DNA from: Polyangiaceae bacterium
GTDB taxonomy: Bacteria; Myxococcota_A; Polyangia; Polyangiales; Polyangiaceae
Direction of reading: 5' to 3'
Assembly: GCA_019637295.1 (NCBI GenBank)
Contig: JAHBVX010000005.1
Span: forward strand, 310,001-374,000
DNA: 64,000 nucleotides
This document shows, piece after piece, positions 28,519 through 38,462 of this stretch; position 1 is the first letter of the stretch, and the number at the start of each line of letters is the position of its first letter. The notes under the pieces are model-generated. The model searched no databases and was not told the DNA's origin. It saw nothing but the letters and a program-made list of their open reading frames with translations. The position numbers and the translations under genes are program-made.

Positions 28519-29343
28519 TCAGCCGCTGTGGCCTTCGCCACCGTCCACGTACAGCACGTTGCCGTTCAGCCAGTAGGTACAGGGCTGCGCCAGGGCGACC
28601 AAGGCACGGGCGACGTCGAGGGGCTCGGTCAGCCGGTGCGAGGGGTTCTTGCGGATCGCCACCTCGGTCATCGTGTCGTTGTCGGGGATCTTCTTGAGCG
28701 CGGGAGTATTCGTGACGCCGGCGCACACGGCGTTGGCCGTGATCCCGCGCGGGCCGAGCTCGAGGCAAAGCTGGCGCACGTGCGACTCGAGTGCGCTCTT
28801 GGCTGCACTCACGGCGCCGTAGCCTCGCCAAACGGACGTGGAGCCGGTGCTCGTCATCGCGAAGATACGACCTTCGTCGCTGAGCAGGCGGCGAGTCAGC
28901 AGGTCTTGGACCCAGTACACGAGACTGTGCGCCATCACATCCAGGGTCATGTCCATCTGCTTGGCGGTGACCTGATCCGCGGTGGACTCGGAAATGAAGG
29001 GGCGCAGGGTTCCAAACGCGAGGGAGTGAAGCAGCACGCGCACCTGCTCGCTCTGCCCGCGCTCGGCGAAGCGGCGCCGGATCTCGTCGAGCACCTCCGC
29101 GCGCTTCTCCGCGTCCGCCGCGTTGATGTTGAAGAACCACGCTTCGCGCCCGGTTTCGCGCACCGCTGCCGCGATGCGCTCGACGTTCGGCAGCGTCGCC
29201 CGTCGGTCCAAGTGGACCCCGATGATGTTGCAGCCCGCGCGGGCGAAGGTGAGCGCGGCGGCCTCGCCGAAGCCACTCGATGCGCCGAGGATGACGACCC
29301 AGCCGCTGAGCGCGGGGAGAGGAATGTCCTTGCCAGTGGTCAT
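28519..29343 (-). CDS. SDR-family enoyl-ACP reductase-like protein (FabL type)
   Basis: The 274-aa protein has the NAD(P)-binding GASSGFGEAAAL (20-31) and LLHSLAFGTLRPF, typical of enoyl-ACP reductases. The catalytic pair is Tyr175 and Lys182 (GYGAVSAAK), spaced Y-x6-K as in FabI/FabL rather than the Y-x3-K of ordinary SDRs. Length and sequence feel favour FabL, the NADPH-dependent enoyl reductase that completes fatty-acid elongation. An unrelated SDR reductase role remains possible. It overlaps the upstream small Fe-S-like gene by 4 bp, so they form an operon. Confidence 0.72.
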   Translation of the reverse strand: MTTGKDIPLPALSGWVVILGASSGFGEAAALTFARAGCNIIGVHLDRRATLPNVERIAAAVRETGREAWFFNINAADAEKRAEVLDEIRRRFAERGQSEQVRVLLHSLAFGTLRPFISESTADQVTAKQMDMTLDVMAHSLVYWVQDLLTRRLLSDEGRIFAMTSTGSTSVWRGYGAVSAAKSALESHVRQLCLELGPRGITANAVCAGVTNTPALKKIPDNDTMTEVAIRKNPSHRLTEPLDVARALVALAQPCTYWLNGNVLYVDGGEGHSG

Positions 29344-29846
29344 GATGCCGGTCCCGTGTCTACTACAAGTCGAGCCTGGTCGGACGGGCGCTTCTCCGAG
29401 ACCGCGGGCGGCGGGACGGAGTAGCCGACTTCAGCCGCCTTTTCCCGTATGAAGCGAGTGATCTGGAGGATGGGCACGTCCGCGGGGCAGTCGACCTCTT
29501 TGCTGCGGATCACGGACTCGGGGACGAAACCCAGGCTCTTCGCTGCAGCGTGGAAGTCCGGCATGCTTCGGCCCCCGGCGAGCACGATGGCCATGACGCC
29601 GCGGTACGCGCCCGCGGATCGGGCGATGCGCTCCGCCTCGCCGCGATCGCACACGCCGCAGGCGATGCAACGCCCGAATCCGCTCATCGCCGCGCGCTCG
29701 GCCTCGCTCACCGGCGGCAGGCGGTCGGCGTCGTAGTTCTCCCGAAAGGCCGCGATACCGGCGCGCCCCACGCCAAGCAGGCGAATGAAGGCGGTCCTGA
29801 GCACCGCCCAGGTGAGCAGCAAGATGGCCTTGAGTCGACCCGGCAC
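29340..29846 (-). CDS. Small HdrC-like protein with degenerate Fe-S motif
   Basis: A 168-aa protein with an N-terminal hydrophobic segment (LKAILLLTWAVLRTAF). It has the cysteine cluster GRCIACGVCD near residue 60, then DCPADVPILQITRFIREKA near 120, which resembles the CPxxVPI segment after the second cluster of HdrC/SdhB-like ferredoxin domains. Only four Cys are in these motifs, so at most one [4Fe-4S] cluster is likely, and the usual fourth Cys of the first motif is missing. Coupled by a 4-bp overlap to the FabL-like reductase; an electron-transfer link is an inference. Confidence 0.6.
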   Translation of the reverse strand: MPGRLKAILLLTWAVLRTAFIRLLGVGRAGIAAFRENYDADRLPPVSEAERAAMSGFGRCIACGVCDRGEAERIARSAGAYRGVMAIVLAGGRSMPDFHAAAKSLGFVPESVIRSKEVDCPADVPILQITRFIREKAAEVGYSVPPPAVSEKRPSDQARLVVDTGPAS

Positions 29847-29935
29847 GGCGGCGCAACCTAGCCTCAGCCCGAGCCGGCTCGCAACCGACGGGGAAGGGCG
29901 GCTCGAAGTCAGGCGTAGGACGGCCGGGCGCTCGC

Positions 29936-29990
29936 GTAACGGGGTTACGCCCTGGAGGTTACGCTGTTACGGACTGTTACGCGCCGTAAC
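29936..29990 (+). promoter_or_regulatory. Cluster of six GTTAC/GTAAC motifs before the sigma factor gene
   Basis: Six copies of GTTAC or its reverse complement occur in 55 bp: GTAAC 29936-29940, GTTAC 29944-29948, 29958-29962, 29966-29970, 29976-29980 and GTAAC 29986-29990. The first two form the palindrome CGTAAC-GGG-GTTACG. The last three are spaced exactly 10 bp, one helical turn. The array ends 11 bp before the ATG at 30002, so a protein bound here would cover the promoter and ribosome-binding region. It is probably an operator; the binding protein is unknown. Confidence 0.6.
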
Positions 29991-30001
29991 CAGTTGAAAT
30001 C

Positions 30002-30688
30002 ATGAGCGGTATCTCTGGCACGGCGGGTGCAACCTGGTCCGGCATGCTCGCCGCCCTGAACGCCCCGTCACCCGTCGCCCGCAACCTACCCCTGGAAGCG
30101 GGCTGGAACGAAGAGGCCCTGCTCGAAGGACTGCTCGTCGATGACGAGCGAGCGTGGCGCGCCTTCAGTGACCAGTACGCTCGCCTGGTCTTTCGCTGCA
30201 TCACCCGCGTGACCGCGCGCTTCTCGGCCGTGGTCGGCCCCGACGACGTTCGCGAGATCTACGCCATGCTGTGTCTCTCGCTGCTCGCCAACGACAAGAA
30301 GAAGCTGCGCAGCTTCGAGCGTGGACGGGGCAACAAGCTCGGCAGCTGGATCGGCATGCTCGCCATACACACCGCCTACGACTATCTGCGTGGCGTGCGC
30401 CGCGAGCCCAAGCGCACCAGCCTGACCGAGGCCGAGAGCGTCAGCTGTGAGCTGCCCGATCCCTTCGAGCAGTGCGCGTTGCGCCAACAGGCCGCGCTGG
30501 TCAGCGAGATGTTCGCCGAGTTCACGGACAAGGACCAGGAGTTCATCAAGCTGTACTTCGGCGAGAACCTCGAGCCAGAACAGATCGCCGAGCGCATGGG
30601 CATCAGCATCAAGACGGTCTATTCCAAGAAGCACAAGATCCGCGCGCGCCTCGAGACGTTGATGGCCGGGCGCCGGCTCGCGGCGTAG
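30002..30688 (+). CDS. ECF-type sigma factor
   Basis: The 228-aa protein has a sigma region 2-like part (about 45-130: AWRAFSDQYARLVFRCITRV, GNKLGSWIGMLAIHTAYDYLR) and a region 4 helix-turn-helix (about 165-215: FIKLYFGENLEPEQIAERMGISIKTVYSKKHKIRARL). It should direct RNA polymerase to a specific set of promoters. No anti-sigma factor is adjacent. ATG at 30002 has no Shine-Dalgarno; a second ATG at 30044 is possible. The upstream GTTAC array suggests tight or autogenous control. Confidence 0.82.
   Translation: MSGISGTAGATWSGMLAALNAPSPVARNLPLEAGWNEEALLEGLLVDDERAWRAFSDQYARLVFRCITRVTARFSAVVGPDDVREIYAMLCLSLLANDKKKLRSFERGRGNKLGSWIGMLAIHTAYDYLRGVRREPKRTSLTEAESVSCELPDPFEQCALRQQAALVSEMFAEFTDKDQEFIKLYFGENLEPEQIAERMGISIKTVYSKKHKIRARLETLMAGRRLAA
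30016..30031 (+). promoter_or_regulatory. Candidate sigma54 promoter inside the sigma gene start
   Basis: The sequence TGGCACG (30016-30022), four spacer bases, then GTGCA (30027-30031) matches the -24/-12 consensus TGGCACG-N4-TTGCA at all but one position. If used, transcription would start near 30043, right before the in-frame ATG at 30044, giving a near-leaderless shorter sigma factor. It is intragenic for the longer reading, so it may be chance; rpoN is in the window. Confidence 0.3.
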
Positions 30689-30783
30689 CGCCGGCGCGCC
30701 GAGGACGGGCAAAACAGCGGCGTGAACAGACCTGCCGGAGCCCGAGTTGCGAGGGGGGCCGAGCTGGTCTATCCCTCGGACCG

Positions 30784-31584
30784 GTGCACAGGTTCCTCGC
30801 TCCGGTCCTCACGGCGCTCGCGCTGGCCGCCTGTGGAGACGGCAAGCCCGGAGACTTGGCGCGCATCCCCCCCCCGACCTCGGAGGTGCGAGGGGACGGA
30901 GCCCGGCTCTCGGACCTGAATGATCCGGCCAAGCCGCGCCCACCTCAGAGCTCGGAGGTGTATGTCACCGGCGTCACCGTGCTCGAAGTCGATCGCTACG
31001 ACGAGACGTCCAACGGCTCCAGCTCCGGTAACATCTACGCCCAGGACTTGCCGGTCGCGGGTGAGCACCTCCCCTACAGTGGCATCACGCTGTTCAACGT
31101 GTCGTTCAGTCCGCCCACCCTGAGGGTGGCGCCCGGAGACGTGGTCGACATTCGAGGCGCCTATGAGGAGTTCCCCGGCCCCGCGTCGAGCCCGTTCGAG
31201 GATGGCAAGACCTTGCCGGAGATCGTCGGCGGCACCATCAGCCTGCGCTTCGAGGGACAGTCGCCACCACCGCGCACCATCGCGCTCGAAGATCTCGCGA
31301 ACTACCAGACGGGCCGCCAATGGATCGGCATGTTGGTCCGGCTGGAGAACGTGGTGGCGCAGTCCCCTGGTTTCAAGGCGACCTCGGGTCGCTTCTCCGT
31401 TCGTCTCGACGTGCCTGGCATGACCGGCAACGCGCTGCCGGCGATCAACAACGCCTTCTTCGATCTGGAAGGGTCGGGTCTGCCCTTCGCCCAGGGCACG
31501 ACGTACAAAGAGATCATCGGCGTGGTGCAGTACTTCTACAGCTTCACCATCAGCCCGCGGTCGGCAGCGGATATCGTGTTGTGA
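30784..31584 (+). CDS. Lipoprotein with OB-fold-like domain
   Basis: From GTG at 30784 the product is 266 aa, with a signal peptide and lipobox LALAAC (Cys14). The mature region has two similar beta-rich units: VYVTGVTVLEVDRY...LRVAPGDVVDIRGAYEEF, and WIGMLVRLENVVAQ...YKEIIGVVQYFYSFTISPRSAADI. The second resembles OB-fold-like domains near exonuclease or 5'-nucleotidase domains (YhcR type), and it looks homologous to the C-terminal part of the lipoprotein at 10487-11995. Its stop overlaps the next gene's GTG by 4 bp. Confidence 0.68.
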   Translation: MHRFLAPVLTALALAACGDGKPGDLARIPPPTSEVRGDGARLSDLNDPAKPRPPQSSEVYVTGVTVLEVDRYDETSNGSSSGNIYAQDLPVAGEHLPYSGITLFNVSFSPPTLRVAPGDVVDIRGAYEEFPGPASSPFEDGKTLPEIVGGTISLRFEGQSPPPRTIALEDLANYQTGRQWIGMLVRLENVVAQSPGFKATSGRFSVRLDVPGMTGNALPAINNAFFDLEGSGLPFAQGTTYKEIIGVVQYFYSFTISPRSAADIVL

Positions 31585-33905
31585 GACCCACGGCGACCCG
31601 CAGCGCCGCGCCGCTCGCGGTCTGCGGCATCGTTGCACTCGCCGGCTGTGCGCTCGTGCGCTCGGCACCCCCGGCGGCGGGCAGCCAAGGCGTCGCCCCC
31701 CCGGTCAGCCACGCTCGACTCGAGGTGCGGCAGTCCCCCGCGCGGCCCGCGACAGCGTTGGTCCATCGCAGCGGCGATCCCCTCGGCGCCGTCGCGCTCG
31801 CGCTGGCGCATGATGGGGGTTCGGTCGCCTCGGTCGGGCTCGCGGCACTGCTCGAAGCACGCCTGGGGCGGCGCGCACTGTCGACTCGACCCCATGCCCT
31901 CGGCGCCCACCTCTCCGTCCTGGTCAGCGGCCCCGACGACGTCGCGCGCTTCGTTCGCGACGTCAGCGCGGCGCTGCGCACACCAGTGACCGACGGCGAC
32001 GCCGCGCTCGAGCGAGTGCGGGAGAAGATCGCCGTGGCCTCCAGGCTGGCGCCGAGCCCCGAGAGCGCGCTCGAGCGCTGCAGCGGGGATCTCAGCGCCG
32101 CCGCGGCGACCATGCCGATTACGGCGGCTGTCGTGGAGGGCTGGCGAGCGCAGGTGAATCGAGCCCGGGGCGCGGCGTTCGGGGCCGTGGGTGAGCGCGC
32201 GCTGCTCGACGCGGCGGCCGCCGCGGTAGCGGCGACGGGCGAATGGCCCGACGGCGGACCCGATGATCCCTGGCCCGACGCGAGCACGGCCGAGTCCCTG
32301 GGCGGCGATCCGAGCGCGCGCCACGTGTCCGTCGCCCTGCGGCTACCCAGCGGAGCTCGCGCGGTGGCGGCAGCACGCTGGCTCGGCGCGGCCGGGGGCG
32401 AGCGTCTCAGCGCCCGTTTGTCATCGCTCTCCCTGCCCTGGACCGCTGATCGCATCAGCGCGACGCTGCGTCCCCGAGGCGCGTGTCTGCGCGTCGATCT
32501 GAGCGCTCCCGCAGCGGCGGAGGCCGCTGCGGACGAGCTGGCCTGGGCAGCCTGGGTGCTGGACACCGAGCTTCGCGACGCGCTGGAGCAAGGGGCCGAG
32601 GACTGGTGGGCCGTGGAGGACGGCATCCTTCGCGCCAGCGATCCACGCGAGGCCGCGGCCATCGCCGCATGGCGCGCGCTCAGCGCCCAGCTATCCGCCG
32701 GGCCGGTGCGGCGCTTCGTACGACACACCGGCGCCAAGCCCGAGCCGCTTCAGAGCTCGCTGGGGCGCGTCGAGCAGAACGCGCGAGCTGCGGCGTTGCC
32801 GGTGCGCTCGAAGGGCGAGCCGGGCCAGGGTGAGCTGTGGCTCTTGCTGGCCAGCCCGTGCTCGACCAGCAGCGAATCGGTGACCGACGCGGGAGTCACC
32901 GCGCTCACGCTGCGCGCGCTGGCCAAGCGCGCCGGTGCCGGAGTGACGCTCGCGCCGTGGCTCACGGCCGATGGCGCTGGGCTGCTCGCTCGCGGACCAC
33001 GGCTCGGACCCACCGAGACGCCCGCCGCGCAGGCGCGGCGCATCGCCGACGCCCTCGGTCGAGCCCTGGCCGTGCCTCTGGACGACCGCGACGTTGCGCC
33101 CGAGCGAGACAGCCTGCTCGGCGAGCTCGACGCGCCGGCGCAGTACTGGACGGCCCTCGACGCGCTGAGCCCGAGCCAGCCGAGCTGGCTCGAACCCCGC
33201 GGGACGTTTCGCTCGGTCAGCCAACTCGCCGGCAGCGCCGCGGACGCCCGCCGCCGCTCGCTGGCGGAGGAGCCGCTGCGCCTCGCGGTGCTGGCGAACG
33301 GTGACCCGACGCAGAGCGAAATCGCGGCTCGTCAGCTCTCGACCTGGCTGGCCCCCGCCCGCCGGCGGGGTCAGCGCCCCTGCAGCAAGGCGTCGGGACC
33401 GAGGCCCAAGCGCGGCGAACTGGTTCTGGACGCCGCTGAGCGAGACCTCGGTCGCACCCTGGTGGCCGTCCCGCTCTCGTCGGGCGGCGGGCCCGAGCCG
33501 AGCTGGATCGCCTACGCGCTCGGACGCCCCGGTGGGCTGTTGGCTCGAACGCTGACCGACGCGGGGCTCGGCTCCGCGCGCGCCACGGTCCTGGGCGGCC
33601 GACGTCGAGCCGCCCTGCTGATCGAACTCGTGCACTATCCCGAAGACCAGCCGAAGGCCATCAGCGAGGTGCGCGCGCTGCTGACTCGCCTTGCGCAGCG
33701 CTCCCTCGGCGCACAGGACTTCGCGCTGACGCGGGAGCACTTCCTGGAGCAGGCGCGGCTGCGGGAGCTGGATCCACGAGAGCGCGCCGCGCGGCTGTGG
33801 ACGGGCGGCGGCGTCGAGCCAGAGCCCACGCCGAGCTCCCTCGCCGCGTTCTGTCGAACCGCCCTCGACAGCGCCGCGCACCTGGTCGTCGCCGCCAAGA
33901 ACTGA
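31581..33905 (+). CDS. M16-like lipoprotein without a recognisable zinc site
   Basis: GTG at 31581 gives 774 aa with a lipobox (VALAGC, Cys22). The fold pattern suggests two M16 (insulinase/processing-peptidase) halves: [25 protein letters not shown] followed by [11 protein letters not shown] in the place of the HxxEH helix, and late on [16 protein letters not shown] with [23 protein letters not shown], as in M16 C-terminal domains. HxxEH itself is absent, so it is probably a non-catalytic partner like the B subunit of M16B pairs. The assignment is from pattern only. Coupled to the OB-fold-like lipoprotein. Confidence 0.55.
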   Translation: MRPTATRSAAPLAVCGIVALAGCALVRSAPPAAGSQGVAPPVSHARLEVRQSPARPATALVHRSGDPLGAVALALAHDGGSVASVGLAALLEARLGRRALSTRPHALGAHLSVLVSGPDDVARFVRDVSAALRTPVTDGDAALERVREKIAVASRLAPSPESALERCSGDLSAAAATMPITAAVVEGWRAQVNRARGAAFGAVGERALLDAAAAAVAATGEWPDGGPDDPWPDASTAESLGGDPSARHVSVALRLPSGARAVAAARWLGAAGGERLSARLSSLSLPWTADRISATLRPRGACLRVDLSAPAAAEAAADELAWAAWVLDTELRDALEQGAEDWWAVEDGILRASDPREAAAIAAWRALSAQLSAGPVRRFVRHTGAKPEPLQSSLGRVEQNARAAALPVRSKGEPGQGELWLLLASPCSTSSESVTDAGVTALTLRALAKRAGAGVTLAPWLTADGAGLLARGPRLGPTETPAAQARRIADALGRALAVPLDDRDVAPERDSLLGELDAPAQYWTALDALSPSQPSWLEPRGTFRSVSQLAGSAADARRRSLAEEPLRLAVLANGDPTQSEIAARQLSTWLAPARRRGQRPCSKASGPRPKRGELVLDAAERDLGRTLVAVPLSSGGGPEPSWIAYALGRPGGLLARTLTDAGLGSARATVLGGRRRAALLIELVHYPEDQPKAISEVRALLTRLAQRSLGAQDFALTREHFLEQARLRELDPRERAARLWTGGGVEPEPTPSSLAAFCRTALDSAAHLVVAAKN

Positions 33906-33943
33906 CGTTTCCTCGACCTCGCGGTCGTGCTACGAGCGGCGGC

Positions 33944-35490
<1,547 letters not shown>

Positions 35491-35494
<4 letters not shown>

Positions 35495-35808
35495 GCGTCA
35501 TTCGCGTCCTCGCCATCGCCGTCGCGCTCGCGGCGACTTCAGCCGCCGCGTGTACCTCTGGCGTGGGCCGCGCCGCCGTCAGCCTGGGCTTCGACGCCCC
35601 GAGCCGCACCCCACGGGATGCGTCGGTGTACATCGACGAAGAGTACATCGGTCCCCTCGGATACGTCGCGGCCCATGGCGTGCGCTTGCCCGTGGGTGAG
35701 CACCGCATCACCGTGCAGCGCAGCGGGTATTTCCCGTGGGACCGGCTGGTCACCGCGGATCGCGAGCCCATCCGTCTGAACGTGGAGCTGGTGCCTATCC
35801 CCGACTGA
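35491..35808 (+). CDS. Small PEGA-domain lipoprotein
   Basis: A 105-aa protein whose ATG overlaps the guaA stop by 4 bp. It has a signal peptide with a Cys near residue 21 (SAAACTS), giving a weak lipobox. The mature part is one PEGA-type beta domain: [42 protein letters not shown] domains are surface or periplasmic modules common in Myxococcota. The link with guaA is probably just transcriptional. Confidence 0.7.
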
Positions 35809-35878
35809 CCCGCGGTCCGCTGGGGTCGTTCTGCGCTTGCCCTGGTCGGGGCAAACCGTGCTGATATGCGGCCATCGG

Positions 35879-37129
35879 ATGGCGGGCTCGACGAGGCGCG
35901 GATTTCTGGGCACGACCTTGGCCTTCGGGCTCGGGCTGGGCGTCGGCGGGCGCGTGGGCGCCCCGGCGGCCTTCGCGCCCGGCCCGCCCGCGCCGCTGGA
36001 CGACGACGAGCGTGAGCTGGCCGACAAGATGCTCGGGTCGCTGGACCGCGCGAAAATCTGGGACGCCCACGTCCACATCGTCGGACTCGGCAGCGGGGGC
36101 ACGGGCTGCTGGGTGAATCCGGCCGCGCGCAGTCACGCCCGACCGCTGCGACGCTTTCGCTACGAGGTCTACGTGCGGGCCGCCGGCGTGACCGACGAGA
36201 GCCGCGCGGATCAGCAGTACGTCGAGCGCTTGCTCAGTCTTCAGAGAGTCGCCAACCCCACGGGCAAGCTGCTCTGCCTTGCGTTCGACTACGCCGTGCG
36301 CCAGGACGGCAGCGAGGATCGGGGGCGAAGCGAGTTCTACACCCCCGACGAGTACGTGCTCGGGCTCGCCCGAGAGCACCCCGAGCTCGTGGCCTGCGCG
36401 TCCGTGCACCCCTATCGCAAGGATGCGCTCGACCGGCTCGACCGCGCCGTGCAGGCCGGCGCCGTCGCGGTGAAATGGCTGCCCAACGCCATGGGCATCG
36501 ACCCGCTGTCGGAGCGCTGTGACGCCTTCTACGAGCGCCTCAGCGAGCTGGACGTGCCGCTGATCACCCACGCCGGTGACGAGCAGGCGGTTCACGTGGA
36601 TGCGTGGCAGGAGCTCGGCAACCCGCTGCGCTTGCGCCGCGCCCTCGACGCGGGCGTGCGTGTCGTCGTCGCGCACTGCGCGGGCAAGGGGGACGTGCAG
36701 GACATCGACGCCGGCGACCTGCGCCGCATCCCTGCGTTCGACGCCTTCATGCGCCTGTTCAACGAAGAGCGGTACAAGAGCTCCCTGTTCGGTGACCTGT
36801 CCGCGCTCACCCAAGTGTCCCGCGCGGGCAAGCCCCTGCGCGAGCTTCTGATCTCGAAGCACCTGGGCGCGAGGCTGCTCTACGGCTCGGACTATCCCCT
36901 GCCCGCCATCGATCCCCTCGTGAGCACACGACTGCTCGCGCAGGACGGCTACATCGACGACGACCAGCGCGAGCAGCTCAATCGCATCTACCTCAAGAAC
37001 CCGCTGCTGTTCGACCTGCTGCTCAAGCGCATGCTGCGGGTGTCGTACAAGAACGCCACCTACGGCTTCGCAGACGCGGCCTTCCAGACCGCAGACTTCT
37101 TCGAGCAGCGCCGGCCCCTGCCCACCTGA
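35879..37129 (+). CDS. Tat-exported amidohydrolase (metal-dependent TIM barrel)
   Basis: From ATG at 35879 the protein is 416 aa, starting MAGSTRRGFLGTTLAFGLGL, a textbook twin-arginine signal. The barrel follows the amidohydrolase-2 pattern: IWDAHVHIVGLG (HxH metal ligands near residue 63), ACASVHPYRKDAL, PLITHAGDEQAV, VVVAHCAGKG, and the catalytic Asp in LLYGSDYPLPA. It is therefore a periplasmic hydrolase or decarboxylase of unknown substrate. Export by Tat implies cofactor loading in the cytoplasm. It precedes tRNA-Pro by 56 bp. Confidence 0.82.
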   Translation: MAGSTRRGFLGTTLAFGLGLGVGGRVGAPAAFAPGPPAPLDDDERELADKMLGSLDRAKIWDAHVHIVGLGSGGTGCWVNPAARSHARPLRRFRYEVYVRAAGVTDESRADQQYVERLLSLQRVANPTGKLLCLAFDYAVRQDGSEDRGRSEFYTPDEYVLGLAREHPELVACASVHPYRKDALDRLDRAVQAGAVAVKWLPNAMGIDPLSERCDAFYERLSELDVPLITHAGDEQAVHVDAWQELGNPLRLRRALDAGVRVVVAHCAGKGDVQDIDAGDLRRIPAFDAFMRLFNEERYKSSLFGDLSALTQVSRAGKPLRELLISKHLGARLLYGSDYPLPAIDPLVSTRLLAQDGYIDDDQREQLNRIYLKNPLLFDLLLKRMLRVSYKNATYGFADAAFQTADFFEQRRPLPT

Positions 37130-37138
37130 GCGGCTTCC

Positions 37139-37167
37139 TTGCATCGCCAAGCCATTGGCGCTAAGCA
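37139..37167 (+). promoter_or_regulatory. Probable tRNA-Pro promoter with hairpin in the spacer
   Basis: TTGCAT (37139-37144), 17 bp, then TAAGCA (37162-37167) is a fair sigma70 match, and a start near 37174 would leave a short 5' leader before the tRNA at 37186. The spacer is almost wholly the perfect inverted repeat CGCCAA-GCCA-TTGGCG (37145-37160), which could also act as a weak terminator for the preceding gene; there is no T-run. Confidence 0.5.
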
Positions 37168-37185
37168 GCGCGCGATTGATTCGAC

Positions 37186-37262
37186 CGGGGTGTACCTCAA
37201 CCTGGTAGAGGGCCGGCTTTGGGTGCCGGCTGTTGCAGGTTCAAATCCTGCCACCCCGACCA
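37186..37262 (+). tRNA. tRNA-Pro (anticodon TGG)
   Basis: The acceptor stem CGGGGTG (37186-37192) pairs with CACCCCG (37252-37258). The anticodon stem CCGGC/GCCGG encloses a TTTGGGT loop with anticodon TGG at 37220-37222, reading CCA codons (and by wobble others) for proline. The T-arm has the GTTCAAATCC loop. The discriminator A and CCA end (37260-37262) are genome-encoded. Confidence 0.96.
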
Positions 37263-37295
37263 CTGCTCCACGAATGGACAGGCGCTAGCGCGGCC

Positions 37296-37949
37296 GTGAT
37301 CCCCATCCTTCATCACTCCCGCGACTGGCTGATCGTCGACAAGCCTGCGGGACTGCTGACGCACCGCAGCGGTCTCGCGCCGGACTCGGACGTGGCGATG
37401 ATCCGAGCCCGCGACGCGATCGGTGCCAAGGTCTGGCCGCTGCATCGACTCGACCGGGGAACGAGCGGCGCTTTGGCGTTCGGGCTGTCCGAGGACGCGG
37501 CGCGAGCCTGGCAGCGGCAGCTCGAACTCGGCAGGGTGTGCAAGGTCTACGTCGCGTTGGTGCGCGGGGTTTTCCCGGATGAGGTGCAGCTCGACTACCC
37601 GGTCCCGCGCGCCGAAGGGCGGGAGCGGGTGCCGGCGGTGACGTCCTTTCGGCGCCTGGCGGCGGGCGAGCATTGCTCACTGGTCGAAGCGCGACCTCAC
37701 ACCGGGCGCTACCATCAGATCCGGCGACACTTGGCCCACCTACGCCACCCGATCGCGTGCGACGCCAACTACGGCACCGGCTGGTTCAATCGACTGATCC
37801 GCAGCGAGACGCCGCTGAACCGGCTCGGGCTGCACGCGCTCTCGCTCGGCTTCGAGGAGACCACCGGCACGGTGTGCGTGCGGGCGCCGCTGGCGCCGGA
37901 CTTCGCTGGCGCGCTGCGGACGCTGGGCATGTCGCTGCCGGGGTGCTGA
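37296..37949 (+). CDS. RNA pseudouridine synthase (RluA/TruC-like)
   Basis: GTG at 37296 gives 217 aa. The catalytic motif HRLDRGTSG, with Asp as the nucleophile for uridine isomerisation, lies near residue 50 after LIVDKPAGLLTHRS. ARPHTGRYHQIRRHLAHL is the second family block, and there is no S4 domain. Length and the DKPAG start resemble TruC, which makes pseudouridine 65 of tRNA, or RluA-type rRNA enzymes. It follows tRNA-Pro by 33 bp. An extension to 37233 overlaps the tRNA itself and is rejected. Confidence 0.87.
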   Translation: MIPILHHSRDWLIVDKPAGLLTHRSGLAPDSDVAMIRARDAIGAKVWPLHRLDRGTSGALAFGLSEDAARAWQRQLELGRVCKVYVALVRGVFPDEVQLDYPVPRAEGRERVPAVTSFRRLAAGEHCSLVEARPHTGRYHQIRRHLAHLRHPIACDANYGTGWFNRLIRSETPLNRLGLHALSLGFEETTGTVCVRAPLAPDFAGALRTLGMSLPGC

Positions 37950-37991
37950 GGCAGCGGGAACCTCAGGACCCCGGCGCGTGTCCCACCCGCC

Positions 37992-38462
37992 ATGCGCCTC
38001 ATCGCTGCCCTCGGCCTGGCTCTGGGTTGGATGACGCTGGCGCCCGGTGTCCCCGCCGCCAGCCTCGATCGCAAGCTGATGCTCGCGGTGCTCCGCCGCG
38101 CGACCCCCGAGCTGCGAAGCTGCGCCGGACAGCACGGTCTGCCCAGCGGGCGCTACGCGATGACCCTACAGGTGGACGCGCTGGGCCGGGTACAGTCCGC
38201 ACGTCTCGGGGAGCGACCGGCGACCATCCGGCGCGCCGCGGTGGTGTGCATCACCGGCGCCTTCGCCCGGCTGCGCTTTCCCCGTGCCAACGAGGCGCTG
38301 GTGGCTTGGTCAGCAGCGAGTCCGCCGAGCCCCAGCTACTCGCTCACGTATCCTTTCGTCCTGGCTCTGCCCGCGGTCAGCACCAAGAGTGTCCCTGCTC
38401 CGGGGAGCGCAGCAGCTCCCGTACGTTCGCCTCGATCACGCGGTAACCCACGTTTCCGTTGA
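37992..38462 (+). CDS. AgmX/PglI C-terminal domain-like periplasmic protein
   Basis: A 156-aa protein with a signal peptide (cleavage near VPAAS). It contains LRSCAGQHGLPSGRYAMTLQVDALGRV and VVCITGAFARLRFP, two Cys in a TonB-C-like beta fold ending in YSLTYPFVLALP; this layout matches the AgmX/PglI C-terminal domain of myxobacteria. The last ~28 residues run into the convergent gene (overlap 38377-38462) and are low-complexity. The protein at 39091-39864 has the same domain. Role unknown; the AgmX family is linked to gliding. Confidence 0.62.
   Translation: MRLIAALGLALGWMTLAPGVPAASLDRKLMLAVLRRATPELRSCAGQHGLPSGRYAMTLQVDALGRVQSARLGERPATIRRAAVVCITGAFARLRFPRANEALVAWSAASPPSPSYSLTYPFVLALPAVSTKSVPAPGSAAAPVRSPRSRGNPRFR

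Noticed and set aside
33906-33943. Purine riboswitch before guaA
   Set aside because: Only 38 bp precede the start, too short, with no riboswitch-like structure.
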